This document shows positions 43,357 to 51,485 of a stretch of DNA of 64,000 nt, in pieces. The first letter of the stretch is position 1. Every line of letters starts with the position of its first letter. A program made the translations under genes and the position numbers. The notes below the pieces were generated by a model, which made no database searches, was not told the DNA's origin, and worked only from the letters and a program-made list of their open reading frames with translations. The stretch lies in the NCBI GenBank assembly GCA_964624795.1, contig CAZUZS010000020.1, positions 1-64,000 on the forward strand, written 5' to 3'. The DNA is from CAZUZS01 sp964624795. Lineage in GTDB: Bacteria; Calditrichota; Calditrichia; RBG-13-44-9.

Positions 43357-44238
43357 CTATTCCCTTATCAAGTCGATAAACAGTTGCGCTTTTTCCATCT
43401 CCGAGTTGAGTTCGAAGGTAAATTTTTCCATGTCCAACTCGTAAAGGCCGGGATGGAATTCCGACAGGATTTTCCATGCTGCATTGTCTTTTATCGAGAA
43501 TTTTTGCAGGTCATGGTCGAAACCAACTCCCCATAGTTCGCATAGGGAATCTGATAAATGAACGACTGCGGCAAGGTCCCGCGCCGTTGTAGCTTGCTCC
43601 GGACAGTGATGGAACCGAACAGAACTATGGATAGAGGCAGGAAAATTCCAGTGCTCAAGGAGCCAGCCGCCAACATCCGCATGTGTGCAGCCCAGTTCTT
43701 CGCGCTCCAATTCGATAACCGGCCTCCCCATTTCTTTGGATTTGGAAAGTATGTACCGGAACTTGTTGGAGAAGAATTGATCCAGAACCATTTTACCAAT
43801 ATCATGAATAAGTGCAGCGACAAAATCCTCTCCATGATAATTCAAGGCCAGTTTGCGGGAGAAGGTGCGGGCAATTTGCCCCGTCCCGGCTGAATGAAGC
43901 CAAAACTTTTCCCGATCGAAATCCGGATTTGGTTTAAGCTTCGCGAATGTGCTGTACAAACTCACCGCAATGACGATGTTTGAAACCTGCTTCAGACCCA
44001 ACAATATAAGGGCTCTTTGCACATTGTCAATCCGGCCGGAAAAACCCCAAAGGGGCGAATTGGACACCTTAATGATCTTGGACGTCACACTGGGATCCTT
44101 TTCGATTACCCGGGCAATTTCACGCATGTTTGAAGCAGGACTGCGGATAAGATCCAGTATCTCGGCAGCAATATTGGGAAGCGTCGCCAGGCTTTCTATT
44201 CTGTTTACTTTTCGATGAACTTCCGGTGGCAAGTTCAT
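43357..44238 (-). CDS. HDOD-domain protein 1
   Basis: Protein of 293 aa, parallel to the HDOD protein at 40088-41020. HDOD domain at about residues 12-210: LATLPNIAAEILDLIRSPASNMREIARVIEKDPSVTSKIIKVSNS and AALIHDIGKMVLDQFFSNKF. The two paralogues share the kept HD pair and the same early sequence plan (SVRFHHCPEQ here, IIRDHHRIDE there). Likely a regulatory scaffold for flagellar gene expression or motor function. It lies between the HEAT protein and the CheR-like gene, tightly spaced. Confidence 0.86.
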   Translation of the reverse strand: MNLPPEVHRKVNRIESLATLPNIAAEILDLIRSPASNMREIARVIEKDPSVTSKIIKVSNSPLWGFSGRIDNVQRALILLGLKQVSNIVIAVSLYSTFAKLKPNPDFDREKFWLHSAGTGQIARTFSRKLALNYHGEDFVAALIHDIGKMVLDQFFSNKFRYILSKSKEMGRPVIELEREELGCTHADVGGWLLEHWNFPASIHSSVRFHHCPEQATTARDLAAVVHLSDSLCELWGVGFDHDLQKFSIKDNAAWKILSEFHPGLYELDMEKFTFELNSEMEKAQLFIDLIRE

Positions 44239-44304
44239 TGCATATTTTCCTTTTCTATTTTAGGATGATATTCCATCAGACAAGTTTTAGTATCGATGAC
44301 CAAT

Positions 44305-46071
44305 TCAGCCGGTTTCCGCAATTTTTCTCCGGGCATTTATTATCCAATCCATCGATCCGGTGTTTAGTCCGCTGGCTGTTTTGAGCAGACTTTCCTGCAA
44401 AGGGAAGATTCGCTGTTCCATCTCCACACTTAATTTAGTTTGGCTTTCATTATCGTCCGGAAAATCCGTAATGTTTAGACCTGCCTCCGCCAATTCCGAA
44501 AAGAAAAGCTGGGCAGCCGGTGGGTCCTGTTTCAGCAGGCGGGTCACCAACAAAAGATGATCCAGATGCCCGCTTCGAACATAATATTCTCTCAGGGCTT
44601 TCAATTTTTGATTACTTGGTTTTGCCAGCCAATTCGAAAAAAAACGTTCTGCATATTCCGGTGGGAGATAGTTGACAAGATGCAGAAGAATCGAAATTCT
44701 ATCGGGGTCGAAGTGCACCAATTCCTGTTCCAAAAAGGATAAAGATTTGGCGGGGTACTTAACCATTCCACGGATGGCAGCTTCCCGAATCTGTTTATCC
44801 CCATGTACCAGGTATTTCTTAAAAACACTCCAAAGATTTTCATCTGCAAATTGCCGTAAATTTGCCAATGTTCGCGCAAGCGAGTCGATGCCCGAATCAC
44901 TGAGCCGTGCGAGCAATATCTTTTTGGCTTCCGGCATTTCACTGAGAGCTGCAAGCAGGAGCATGGCTTCTTTTTCTTCTTTATCTTTCAACCGGGAGAA
45001 GTAGTCGATTAGCTGCGAATCATAAATAATCGCCTTGCGGTGAAGCAGAAACTTCAGAATCTGTAAACGAGTTTTCTTTTCTAATTTCAGGAAGCGGCTA
45101 AGGAATAAAGAATGAAATCTGATTACAAATTCATAAACGGTTTCCTCTACTTCGTTTTTTGCCGGGCTGGTTATAAACTCCGTAATTAAAACCTCAAGGG
45201 CACCCGCATACGGCATACGGCTAAGGCACGTCAGGTAAGCGGCGACAGGAATTTCCCCCGCATATTGCTCCCATACACCGGCGATTATTGGGAAAAGGGT
45301 TGCAGGCAGCATAACATGTTTGTTATGCCTGAGAATAGAGGCAATTGCCTTCAGCGCCTCATCTTCTATGCCAAGCTCCGGATTCTGCAGCCAGCAAATC
45401 AGCAAATTCAGACCACCGTCATAGCCAGTATCCTGAATGAAATTAACAAAAGAGAGCATTACGGCAGAGTCTCCCCGCAGCAGATCCGGCGACAGAATCA
45501 TTTTTTCCCAATGCATCACAATTCGCAGAATAGCATTCAGGAGCGCCGGGTTTTGGGATTCGGCACGGGTGTAGATATCCAACATAAGGTGAAGCGCCCG
45601 GATTTCGTGCTGCTTTCCAAGGCTTTCGTAGACCGCCGTTCTTACAGCTTCCACCGGGTCCGTCATCATTTCCAAAAGGATGCTGGATGCTGAGGCATCG
45701 TTAATATCCCCCAGAAGCCTGGCTGCAATTGTGCGGACTGTCGTATTTTCTGATTTTGAGATTCGGCGAAGCGGAAATATCGCCTCTGTTCCAAGATCTC
45801 TTAAAATTTCCATTGCCAGGCTGGTTACCGAAATTTGCGGGGAATGCAGTGTGTCGGCAACAATTTCAGCTATCTGGCGCGTCTTATTGTGGGCGAAAAT
45901 CCGGTGTAAGCTATCGCGAATAATCGGATGGCTGTCCGAAAAATGGGCCGAGAGAATTTTAAAAATATGAGGATCATCAAGCTTCCCCAATTCCAGTATG
46001 GCGCGATTACGCAGACCGATATCGGAATGCATGAGCTGTTTCAGGTAAAAAACGGTATTGCCTTCCTGCAT
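44305..46071 (-). CDS. HEAT-repeat protein heading the flagellar operon
   Basis: Cytoplasmic protein of 588 aa made of helical repeats. The first third has clear HEAT/PBS-type units (LGKLDDPHIFKILSAHFSDSHPIIRDSLHRI, LRDLGTEAIFPLRRI, AARLLGDINDASASSILLEMM, DPVEAVRTAVYESLG). Later units are more degenerate. There is no catalytic motif, signal or membrane segment. It is the first gene after the sigma-54 promoter, so its product is made with the rod and ring proteins. HEAT proteins bind other proteins; a scaffold for the HDOD/CheY/CheR-like group is inferred. AGGGA eight bases before the ATG. Confidence 0.82.
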   Translation of the reverse strand: MQEGNTVFYLKQLMHSDIGLRNRAILELGKLDDPHIFKILSAHFSDSHPIIRDSLHRIFAHNKTRQIAEIVADTLHSPQISVTSLAMEILRDLGTEAIFPLRRISKSENTTVRTIAARLLGDINDASASSILLEMMTDPVEAVRTAVYESLGKQHEIRALHLMLDIYTRAESQNPALLNAILRIVMHWEKMILSPDLLRGDSAVMLSFVNFIQDTGYDGGLNLLICWLQNPELGIEDEALKAIASILRHNKHVMLPATLFPIIAGVWEQYAGEIPVAAYLTCLSRMPYAGALEVLITEFITSPAKNEVEETVYEFVIRFHSLFLSRFLKLEKKTRLQILKFLLHRKAIIYDSQLIDYFSRLKDKEEKEAMLLLAALSEMPEAKKILLARLSDSGIDSLARTLANLRQFADENLWSVFKKYLVHGDKQIREAAIRGMVKYPAKSLSFLEQELVHFDPDRISILLHLVNYLPPEYAERFFSNWLAKPSNQKLKALREYYVRSGHLDHLLLVTRLLKQDPPAAQLFFSELAEAGLNITDFPDDNESQTKLSVEMEQRIFPLQESLLKTASGLNTGSMDWIINARRKIAETG

Positions 46072-46103
46072 TTAAAAATTCCCTGTTTTAACAATACCAT
46101 TTC

Positions 46104-46119
46104 AGCAAGCAGTGTGCCA
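46104..46119 (-). promoter_or_regulatory. Sigma-54 promoter of the flagellar operon
   Basis: Minus strand: TGGCAC, five bases, TTGCT. This is an exact match to the RpoN consensus TGGCAC-N5-TTGCW. It would start transcription near 46093, about 22 bases ahead of the HEAT gene ATG. RpoN control of rod and ring genes is well known in polarly flagellated bacteria. A bacterial enhancer-binding protein is required but not in the window. Confidence 0.85.
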
Positions 46120-46555
46120 CGAGAAGGTTGCGGGGAACCGGACCGCAGGTATTCCAGCTTATTCCTTTTGTTTACAACGTGTTAAAAATCTCATCCTCGG
46201 TTCGTCCTGTTTAGAAATGAACTGTTTTTCGTCAGTTCTTTTAATTGTTTTCAACACATGCGTACGCTGCCGCTAATTCCGCGGTGGACCAAAAATTATC
46301 ACAGACTGGTACCTCGCTGCTGTTTCTTTTGCATGATTGCGAGAAGTTTAGGAACTCCGGCAAACACTCCCGTATGTTCGCAGTATTAATCGAAGATCTA
46401 ATTCGTTTACTTGCCAGGTCTTCAATAATGACCATCGGAACAACGAAAAATGAAATACCCATTCCTCGCCAAAATTATGCAGATTGATTTATATAGCAGT
46501 TGAATTACCTTGTAGAATATATTACTTTTTGATCTTGGTAAAATATAATGGGAAA
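46120..46555. other. Gene-free stretch between flagellar operon and amidase gene
   Basis: About 435 bases separating divergent transcripts. Short open frames on both strands (46241-46487) have no ribosome site and no recognisable product. Enhancer-binding sites for the sigma-54 promoter could lie here, but I see no clear palindrome pair. Confidence 0.4.
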
Positions 46556-48160
46556 ATGAACCGGCGTTTTTTTTTAAAAAATTTACCTTTCTTCAGTGTA
46601 TTTGCATTTAAAATTCAAAATGCCATTGGCGGTGCATTAGCGCGTCTAATCGTCCCACCTCAGGATGGGTCCGCGGCAACTTTTGTTACCATTAAATCCG
46701 CGGACAAAACTGCCAGCCAGGTACGTATCTGGTGGAATAATATGCTGGGCTATATATCTGCCCCGCAGTTTGCAAAAAGCCTGGGTTATCATACCTACAT
46801 AAATGAAGACAAGCGTAAAATTGTGCTGTATTTGCCGCAGAACCAGGTGGTGGTCACCGCCGATAACGCTTTTATTATTGTTGATGATGACACTTTTCAG
46901 ATGCCGGCACCGGCGTTGTGGCACGACAATCAGATTTACCTTCCCCTCACTTATGCCATCCCTTTGCTGAACCGGCACACCACGTTAAATCTGAATTATG
47001 ATGAAAAGCAGCAAGCAATAGAAGTAACAGAAAACAATGTCAACATCCCCACGGTCACAATTTCAGAGAAAGAAAACGGGACCGTAATCCGGATACGCAC
47101 TACCAGGGAATTTTCCAGGCCGGACATCACGGCGGACATGCGCTACGGTTGGCTGCATGTCGATTTTTATGGCGGTAAGGTGGATACGAATCTTGCCAGC
47201 CGGACCAAACCTGAAGGCCTCGTGCGCAAGATAAAGACATTCCAGTTTTCCGAATTAGCCAGCCTGGCCTTCTATCTGAGCAAAGAACCACTCTCCCGGG
47301 AAATAATCCTAAAGCCACAGGATGACGAAGTCCTGGTGGTATTGCGCACCAAGGAGAACATCTCGGAGGAGGAGATCTCGGAGTTAAGGGAGGAAGAGCC
47401 CGCCCCGCACGAAGCGTCCGACGATTTGAAAAAGCAGTTGGAAGAGGAAAGGAACAAATGGCTTATCGATGTGATCATCATCGATGCCGGACATGGCGGA
47501 AAAGACCCGGGTACTACCGGGCCAGGCAAAACATACGAGAAAGATATTGTGCTTCCCATTGCTCTGAAATTGGGAAAAATTATTAACAAGGAAATGCCGG
47601 ATGTAAAGGTGGTTTATACCCGTGATAAGGATCGGTTTATTCCGCTAAAACGCCGGACACAAATTGCCAATGAGCACAACGGAAAAGTCTTTATCAGCAT
47701 CCATGCCAACGCCAACGAAAAGAAAAGAGCCAGCGGGTTTGAGACCTACATTCTTGGTCCGGAGAAGGGAGAAATGGCGCAGGAGGTTGTGCTCAAGGAG
47801 AATTCGGTTATCAATTTCGAAGACGCCAGCACCCGTGAAGAATATCAGGGAATAAACCGGATACTGGCTACCATGGCACAAAACGCCTTTTCGCGGCAGA
47901 GCGAATACCTGGCTTCGCTGGTTCAGCAGGAATTAGACCACCAATTGCACAGCATAAACATGCCGAACAGGGGAGTTAAACAAGGTCCGTTCTGGGTGAT
48001 GGTGGGAGCCACCATGCCGAATATCCTGGTGGAAACAGGCTTTGTTTCCAATGCATTCGATCGCAAGATCTTAAAAACATCCGCCTACCAGCACAAGATC
48101 GCCCAGGGCATATTCGAGGGATTCAAGAGGTTCAAGCGCGATTACGAAAGCGCGATTTAG
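46556..48160 (+). CDS. N-acetylmuramoyl-L-alanine amidase with AMIN-type N-domain
   Basis: Zinc amidase of 534 aa that splits the MurNAc-L-Ala bond during cell separation or flagellum/wall remodelling. The N terminus MNRRFFLKNLPFF looks like a twin-arginine signal. Residues about 40-140 resemble a copper-amine-oxidase-N1 fold (LGYHTYINEDKRKIVLYL), and about 155-255 resemble an AMIN domain. A Glu-rich linker follows. The Amidase_3 domain from about 303 has IIDAGHGGKDPGTTGP, YEKDIVLPIA, FISIHANANEK and ILVETGFVSNAFD (zinc and catalytic residues kept). The start at 46556 has GGGAAA before it; upstream in-frame codons lack a ribosome site. murI follows after 60 bases. Confidence 0.9.
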   Translation: MNRRFFLKNLPFFSVFAFKIQNAIGGALARLIVPPQDGSAATFVTIKSADKTASQVRIWWNNMLGYISAPQFAKSLGYHTYINEDKRKIVLYLPQNQVVVTADNAFIIVDDDTFQMPAPALWHDNQIYLPLTYAIPLLNRHTTLNLNYDEKQQAIEVTENNVNIPTVTISEKENGTVIRIRTTREFSRPDITADMRYGWLHVDFYGGKVDTNLASRTKPEGLVRKIKTFQFSELASLAFYLSKEPLSREIILKPQDDEVLVVLRTKENISEEEISELREEEPAPHEASDDLKKQLEEERNKWLIDVIIIDAGHGGKDPGTTGPGKTYEKDIVLPIALKLGKIINKEMPDVKVVYTRDKDRFIPLKRRTQIANEHNGKVFISIHANANEKKRASGFETYILGPEKGEMAQEVVLKENSVINFEDASTREEYQGINRILATMAQNAFSRQSEYLASLVQQELDHQLHSINMPNRGVKQGPFWVMVGATMPNILVETGFVSNAFDRKILKTSAYQHKIAQGIFEGFKRFKRDYESAI

Positions 48161-48220
48161 CAGCATGACGCAATCAACTGACGAATTTTTGAAAACTCTT
48201 TTCAACTCACTATAGACAAG

Positions 48221-49111
48221 ATGCAGAACGGCAATAGCACAAAATATGATAATCGCCCTATTGGGGTTTTTGATTCCGGCGTGGGCGGGCTGACGGTGGT
48301 GAAGCAATTAATGAAACGGCTGCCGTCGGAACAGATTGTCTATTTTGGCGACACTGCCCGCATTCCATACGGAACGAAGTCGGAAGAAATTGTCCGTCGC
48401 TTCTCGCTGGAAGACTCATATTTTCTGTTAGATAAAAGTGTGAAAATGATTGTTGTCGCCTGCAACACCGCCTCCGCGATTGCACTGCAAATGCTCAAAC
48501 AAATTCTGGCAATTCCACTTACCGGGGTTATCCAGCCCGGCGCGGCAGCGGCATACAGGAATTCCCGGAATAAAAAAATCGGCGTAATCGGCACCGCCGC
48601 TACAATCCGCAGCAACAGCTACAGCCGCGAAATACGCCTGTTGGACCAGGAAATCAGAGTAGTTCCGCAGCCCTGCCCGCTGTTTGTCCCGATGGTGGAA
48701 GAGGGGTGGCTGGAGGATGAGGCTACCTACCTGGTGGCACGGCGTTACCTGCAGCCGCTCCTTGAAAATCAGGTCGATACGCTCATTTTGGGCTGCACCC
48801 ATTACCCACTGCTGAAAAATGTTATTGGCAAAATTATGGGGCCGGAAGTTACCCTGGTAGACAGCGGTGTGGAAACGGCATGGACGGTCGAGAACGTCTT
48901 GCGGGAGCAACAGCTTTTGGCGGACCCAGAACAGGTTCCCGAGCACCGCTTCTACCTGAGTGATATGCCCTACAAGTTCCAGGAAATCGCAGAGCGGTTT
49001 CTGGAGCGCAGTGTTCCGCATGTGCAAACTGTCAACTTCGAGGAGTTCCTGGTTGAAAAAGGCAGTATGTTCTGGAAAAAGTACCAGGAAGACCTGCTGA
49101 AAATCTACTAA
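48221..49111 (+). CDS. murI: Glutamate racemase
   Basis: Cytoplasmic enzyme of 296 aa making D-glutamate for peptidoglycan. The two catalytic cysteines are Cys81 (VVACNTASA) and Cys192 (ILGCTHYPLL). The N-terminal substrate loop IGVFDSGVGGLTVVKQL (Asp18, Ser19) and GDTARIPYG are typical. It likely shares a transcript with the upstream amidase, giving a cell-wall pair. No clear ribosome site precedes the ATG. Confidence 0.95.
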   Translation: MQNGNSTKYDNRPIGVFDSGVGGLTVVKQLMKRLPSEQIVYFGDTARIPYGTKSEEIVRRFSLEDSYFLLDKSVKMIVVACNTASAIALQMLKQILAIPLTGVIQPGAAAAYRNSRNKKIGVIGTAATIRSNSYSREIRLLDQEIRVVPQPCPLFVPMVEEGWLEDEATYLVARRYLQPLLENQVDTLILGCTHYPLLKNVIGKIMGPEVTLVDSGVETAWTVENVLREQQLLADPEQVPEHRFYLSDMPYKFQEIAERFLERSVPHVQTVNFEEFLVEKGSMFWKKYQEDLLKIY

Positions 49112-49144
49112 ATTGGTTTGGGAGCCGGCTCATAAAATAGATTT

Positions 49145-49172
49145 TTGAATCCCGACGAAATCGTGTTAAAAT
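49145..49172 (+). promoter_or_regulatory. Possible promoter of the PorQ-like gene
   Basis: TTGAAT (49145-49150), 16-base spacer, TAAAAT (49167-49172). The -10 form matches the better promoters in this window; the -35 is moderate. Confidence 0.35.
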
Positions 49173-49197
49173 AAAAGCAACCTTTTGAGGAAGAAAT

Positions 49198-49266
49198 ATG
49201 CCGGGCCTGCGACCCGTTTTCTCGTTTCCTGACCAGAAGGAACAAAAAGGGAAGATGCCATTTTAA
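49198..49266 (+). CDS. Possible 22-aa leader peptide
   Basis: ATG at 49198 preceded by GAGGAAGAA. It encodes MPGLRPVFSFPDQKEQKGKM plus two residues and ends 26 bases before the PorQ-like gene. It could be a leader peptide or chance. Confidence 0.2.
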   Translation: MPGLRPVFSFPDQKEQKGKMPF

Positions 49267-49292
49267 CGAAATGCAATAAATTGAGGGACTGA

Positions 49293-50246
49293 ATGAAAAT
49301 CCGGTTCATTTTTACTACCATACTGATTCTGGCAGTTTGCCGCGGGGGATGGGCGCAGTCTGCCGGAACTACCAGTTTTGAATTCCTGAGAAACCAGTAC
49401 AGCCCGCGTGGCGCAGCATTGGGTGGAAATCTGATTGCGGTGAAGAATGATGTTCATGCCGTACTGTACAATCCGGCAGCCTTATCCGGAAACAAAAACC
49501 GGCAATGGAGCCTGAATTATGTGGATCATTTGCTGGATTTTCAGGGAGGATACCTGGCTTATGCCCAGCCATATAAAAACTGGGGAAATCTGAACGTCGG
49601 CTTGATCTACTTCAACTATGGTTCATTTGACGAAACGGATGATTTGGGTGACCGCACCGGGAGAACATTCACTGCCTCCGAATTCGCTTTTAATGTGGGG
49701 TTTAGTAATACGCTGGGACACGGTTTTGATTATGGTCTTGGATTAAAATATATTTACTCCACTCTGGAAGATTTTAACGCCTCTGCCGTGGCAATGGATG
49801 CCGGCCTGCTCTACACGGCAGAATCGCTTGACAACCTCCAGTTGGGAGTTTCGCTGCTCAATTTTGGCAAGACCGTTGATAATTACACCTCTCACGAGGA
49901 GAGACTGCCCACCCTGCTGCAGATTGGATTCGCCAAGCGTTTGGCGCATCTTCCACTTATGCTGACCGGCAGCCTCAACGATATCGCGGCCAGCGAAAAT
50001 GTGGTTTGGGATCGCTTCAAGAGATTTGCACTGGGCGGTGAGTTTGATGTTAGCGAGATCATCAAGTTCCGCCTGGGTTACCAAAACGATGTAAACCGTA
50101 GTGTGAAGCCCCTTGGCCGCACGGTCTTAAGCGGTTTTTCTTTGGGTTTGGGAATTTTGTGGCACCAGTTCCGAATCGATTATGCTTACTCAAACTTCGG
50201 CGACCTGGGTAGCCAAAACCGGATCGGAATTACCGGCGGACTCTAG
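49293..50246 (+). CDS. PorQ/PorV-like outer-membrane beta-barrel protein
   Basis: Protein of 317 aa. A signal peptide (FTTILILAVCRGGWAQ) is followed by a long beta-barrel with the PorV/PorQ/UPF0164 start: SFEFLRNQYSPRGAALGGNLIAVKNDVHAVLYNPAALSG. Strand-rich repeats follow, ending FRIDYAYSNFGDLGSQNRIGITGGL, as in type IX secretion PorQ-like and related FadL-fold proteins of the FCB group. Other PorQ-like proteins without a type IX system are known in Calditrichota-like genomes, so a secretion role is not proven. Nearest genes (murI, hemerythrin) give no further clue. Confidence 0.78.
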   Translation: MKIRFIFTTILILAVCRGGWAQSAGTTSFEFLRNQYSPRGAALGGNLIAVKNDVHAVLYNPAALSGNKNRQWSLNYVDHLLDFQGGYLAYAQPYKNWGNLNVGLIYFNYGSFDETDDLGDRTGRTFTASEFAFNVGFSNTLGHGFDYGLGLKYIYSTLEDFNASAVAMDAGLLYTAESLDNLQLGVSLLNFGKTVDNYTSHEERLPTLLQIGFAKRLAHLPLMLTGSLNDIAASENVVWDRFKRFALGGEFDVSEIIKFRLGYQNDVNRSVKPLGRTVLSGFSLGLGILWHQFRIDYAYSNFGDLGSQNRIGITGGL

Positions 50247-50302
50247 ACCAACCCCCGCCGCAATCGAATAACTACTGCACACCGCCGACCCTCTGCCAAT
50301 GT

Positions 50303-50755
50303 TTATTTGCGCAGTTCGGGAACCTCCAGTAATTGACCCAGCGCGTCATCTTCACAGTTGCCCTGTATCTCCTCGAACAGCTCGCGTTCCTCAAATCGCA
50401 CATGGGCGTTCAGCAATCCCGAAATCCTCAAGAGAGGTTCCGCCCGGACTTTTCCGGCAGTGAGCTCATTCTGCAAGTTCAAAACGGCAGCTCGTATTTC
50501 CACATGCTGGCGCAAAGTCTCCATGACATTTTCACTCGCACTTCCATGACAATTGAAGTAATATGGAAAAAGCAGCTCTTCTTCTTTCCGGAAGTGGAGC
50601 TGCAGATCGGCTTCCCAGAACTTCAAAAATTCAGCGGCGAGAGTTGATAAATTATCGGCCTCATTCTTCTCCTCGGCTATGCCCAGGCGTCTGGCCCACA
50701 CCAGGCCATGGTGATGCTCGGAAGACAGACCTTGCAATGCTTTATGACGTTTCAT
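50303..50755 (-). CDS. Hemerythrin HHE-domain protein
   Basis: Small four-helix protein of 150 aa that should bind a di-iron centre. Candidate ligands follow the HHE pattern: SSEHHHGLVWARR in helix 1, LHFRKEEELLFPYY in helix 2, TLRQHVEIRAAV in helix 3 and LNAHVRFEERELFEEI in helix 4. Such proteins sense or buffer oxygen, nitric oxide or iron. GAGGAA stands before the ATG. It stands alone, convergent with the PorQ-like gene. Confidence 0.85.
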   Translation of the reverse strand: MKRHKALQGLSSEHHHGLVWARRLGIAEEKNEADNLSTLAAEFLKFWEADLQLHFRKEEELLFPYYFNCHGSASENVMETLRQHVEIRAAVLNLQNELTAGKVRAEPLLRISGLLNAHVRFEERELFEEIQGNCEDDALGQLLEVPELRK

Positions 50756-50904
50756 CTTTGTTTCCTCAAATCACGAATAAACCAATTTTCAATCTCAGAA
50801 ATGTGCAATATTGCAGGAGATTGTCGGCGTTTCTCTTCACTGTCAAATCAGCGGACGTCAATGTATTCTCGTAATGATTTCATTTCTGTGAAAGAAACGC
50901 AATC

Positions 50905-51372
50905 CTACCTGCTGCCAGTGGAACCAAAACCGCCGCGCGAACCGCCGGCGAAATCGGGACTTTCCTGCTCAACCCATTCCACATCCGGAAACTCATTTTT
51001 TTCGAATATAAGCTGAGCGATGCGCGTTCCCTTTTCGATGACCAGCGGCTTTGCAAAATCGGGGTGAGCAGGGTTGTAGTGCCGGATCAGCCCGATTCTG
51101 ACTTCGTCATCGGGACCGCAATAATCTTCATCGATGACGCCCACATCGTTCACCAGGCTCACCCCATTCTTTACGGCGAATCCACTGCGAATAAAAATCT
51201 TGAAATAACTGCCGGGCGGCGATTCGATTACCAGGCCGGTGGGAACCATCACCGCCTGCCCCGGACTCACCTCCACTCTTTTTGATGCATAAACATCCAG
51301 GCCCGCCGATCGGCCGGTTTGCCGCTTCGGAAGCGGAACAGATTTATCTTTGCGATAAATACGGATTTTCAT
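50905..51372 (-). CDS. dut: dUTP diphosphatase
   Basis: Trimeric dUTPase-family enzyme of 155 aa that hydrolyses dUTP to dUMP, keeping uracil out of DNA. Motifs in order: AGLDVYA (motif 1), IRSGFAVKNGVSLVNDVGVIDEDYCG (motifs 2-3; catalytic Asp in GVIDEDY), RIAQLIFE (motif 4) and the C-terminal GGSRGGFGSTGSR (motif 5). Motif 2 has SGFA in place of the common SGLA. AAGGAA about 9 bases before the ATG. The neighbouring plus-strand gene is also nucleotide related. Confidence 0.92.
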   Translation of the reverse strand: MKIRIYRKDKSVPLPKRQTGRSAGLDVYASKRVEVSPGQAVMVPTGLVIESPPGSYFKIFIRSGFAVKNGVSLVNDVGVIDEDYCGPDDEVRIGLIRHYNPAHPDFAKPLVIEKGTRIAQLIFEKNEFPDVEWVEQESPDFAGGSRGGFGSTGSR

Positions 51373-51485
51373 ATATTGAATTCCTTTTTACGGAATATAA
51401 AAAGTGGCAGGGAACGTTCAAAACAGGTTTTGAAGTCGGCTGTGACTACCTTGCCCGCCAGACCGGGGATTAGCCAAAATCATAA

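Noticed and set aside
46300..46320. Second sigma-54-like site (TGGTAC near GCTGC) upstream of the amidase gene
   Set aside because: The GG-to-GC spacing is one base short of the required distance and the TTGC box is absent.
46241..46487. Short open frames on both strands in the flagellar/amidase intergenic region
   Set aside because: No ribosome sites and no protein-like pattern; the region more likely holds regulatory DNA.
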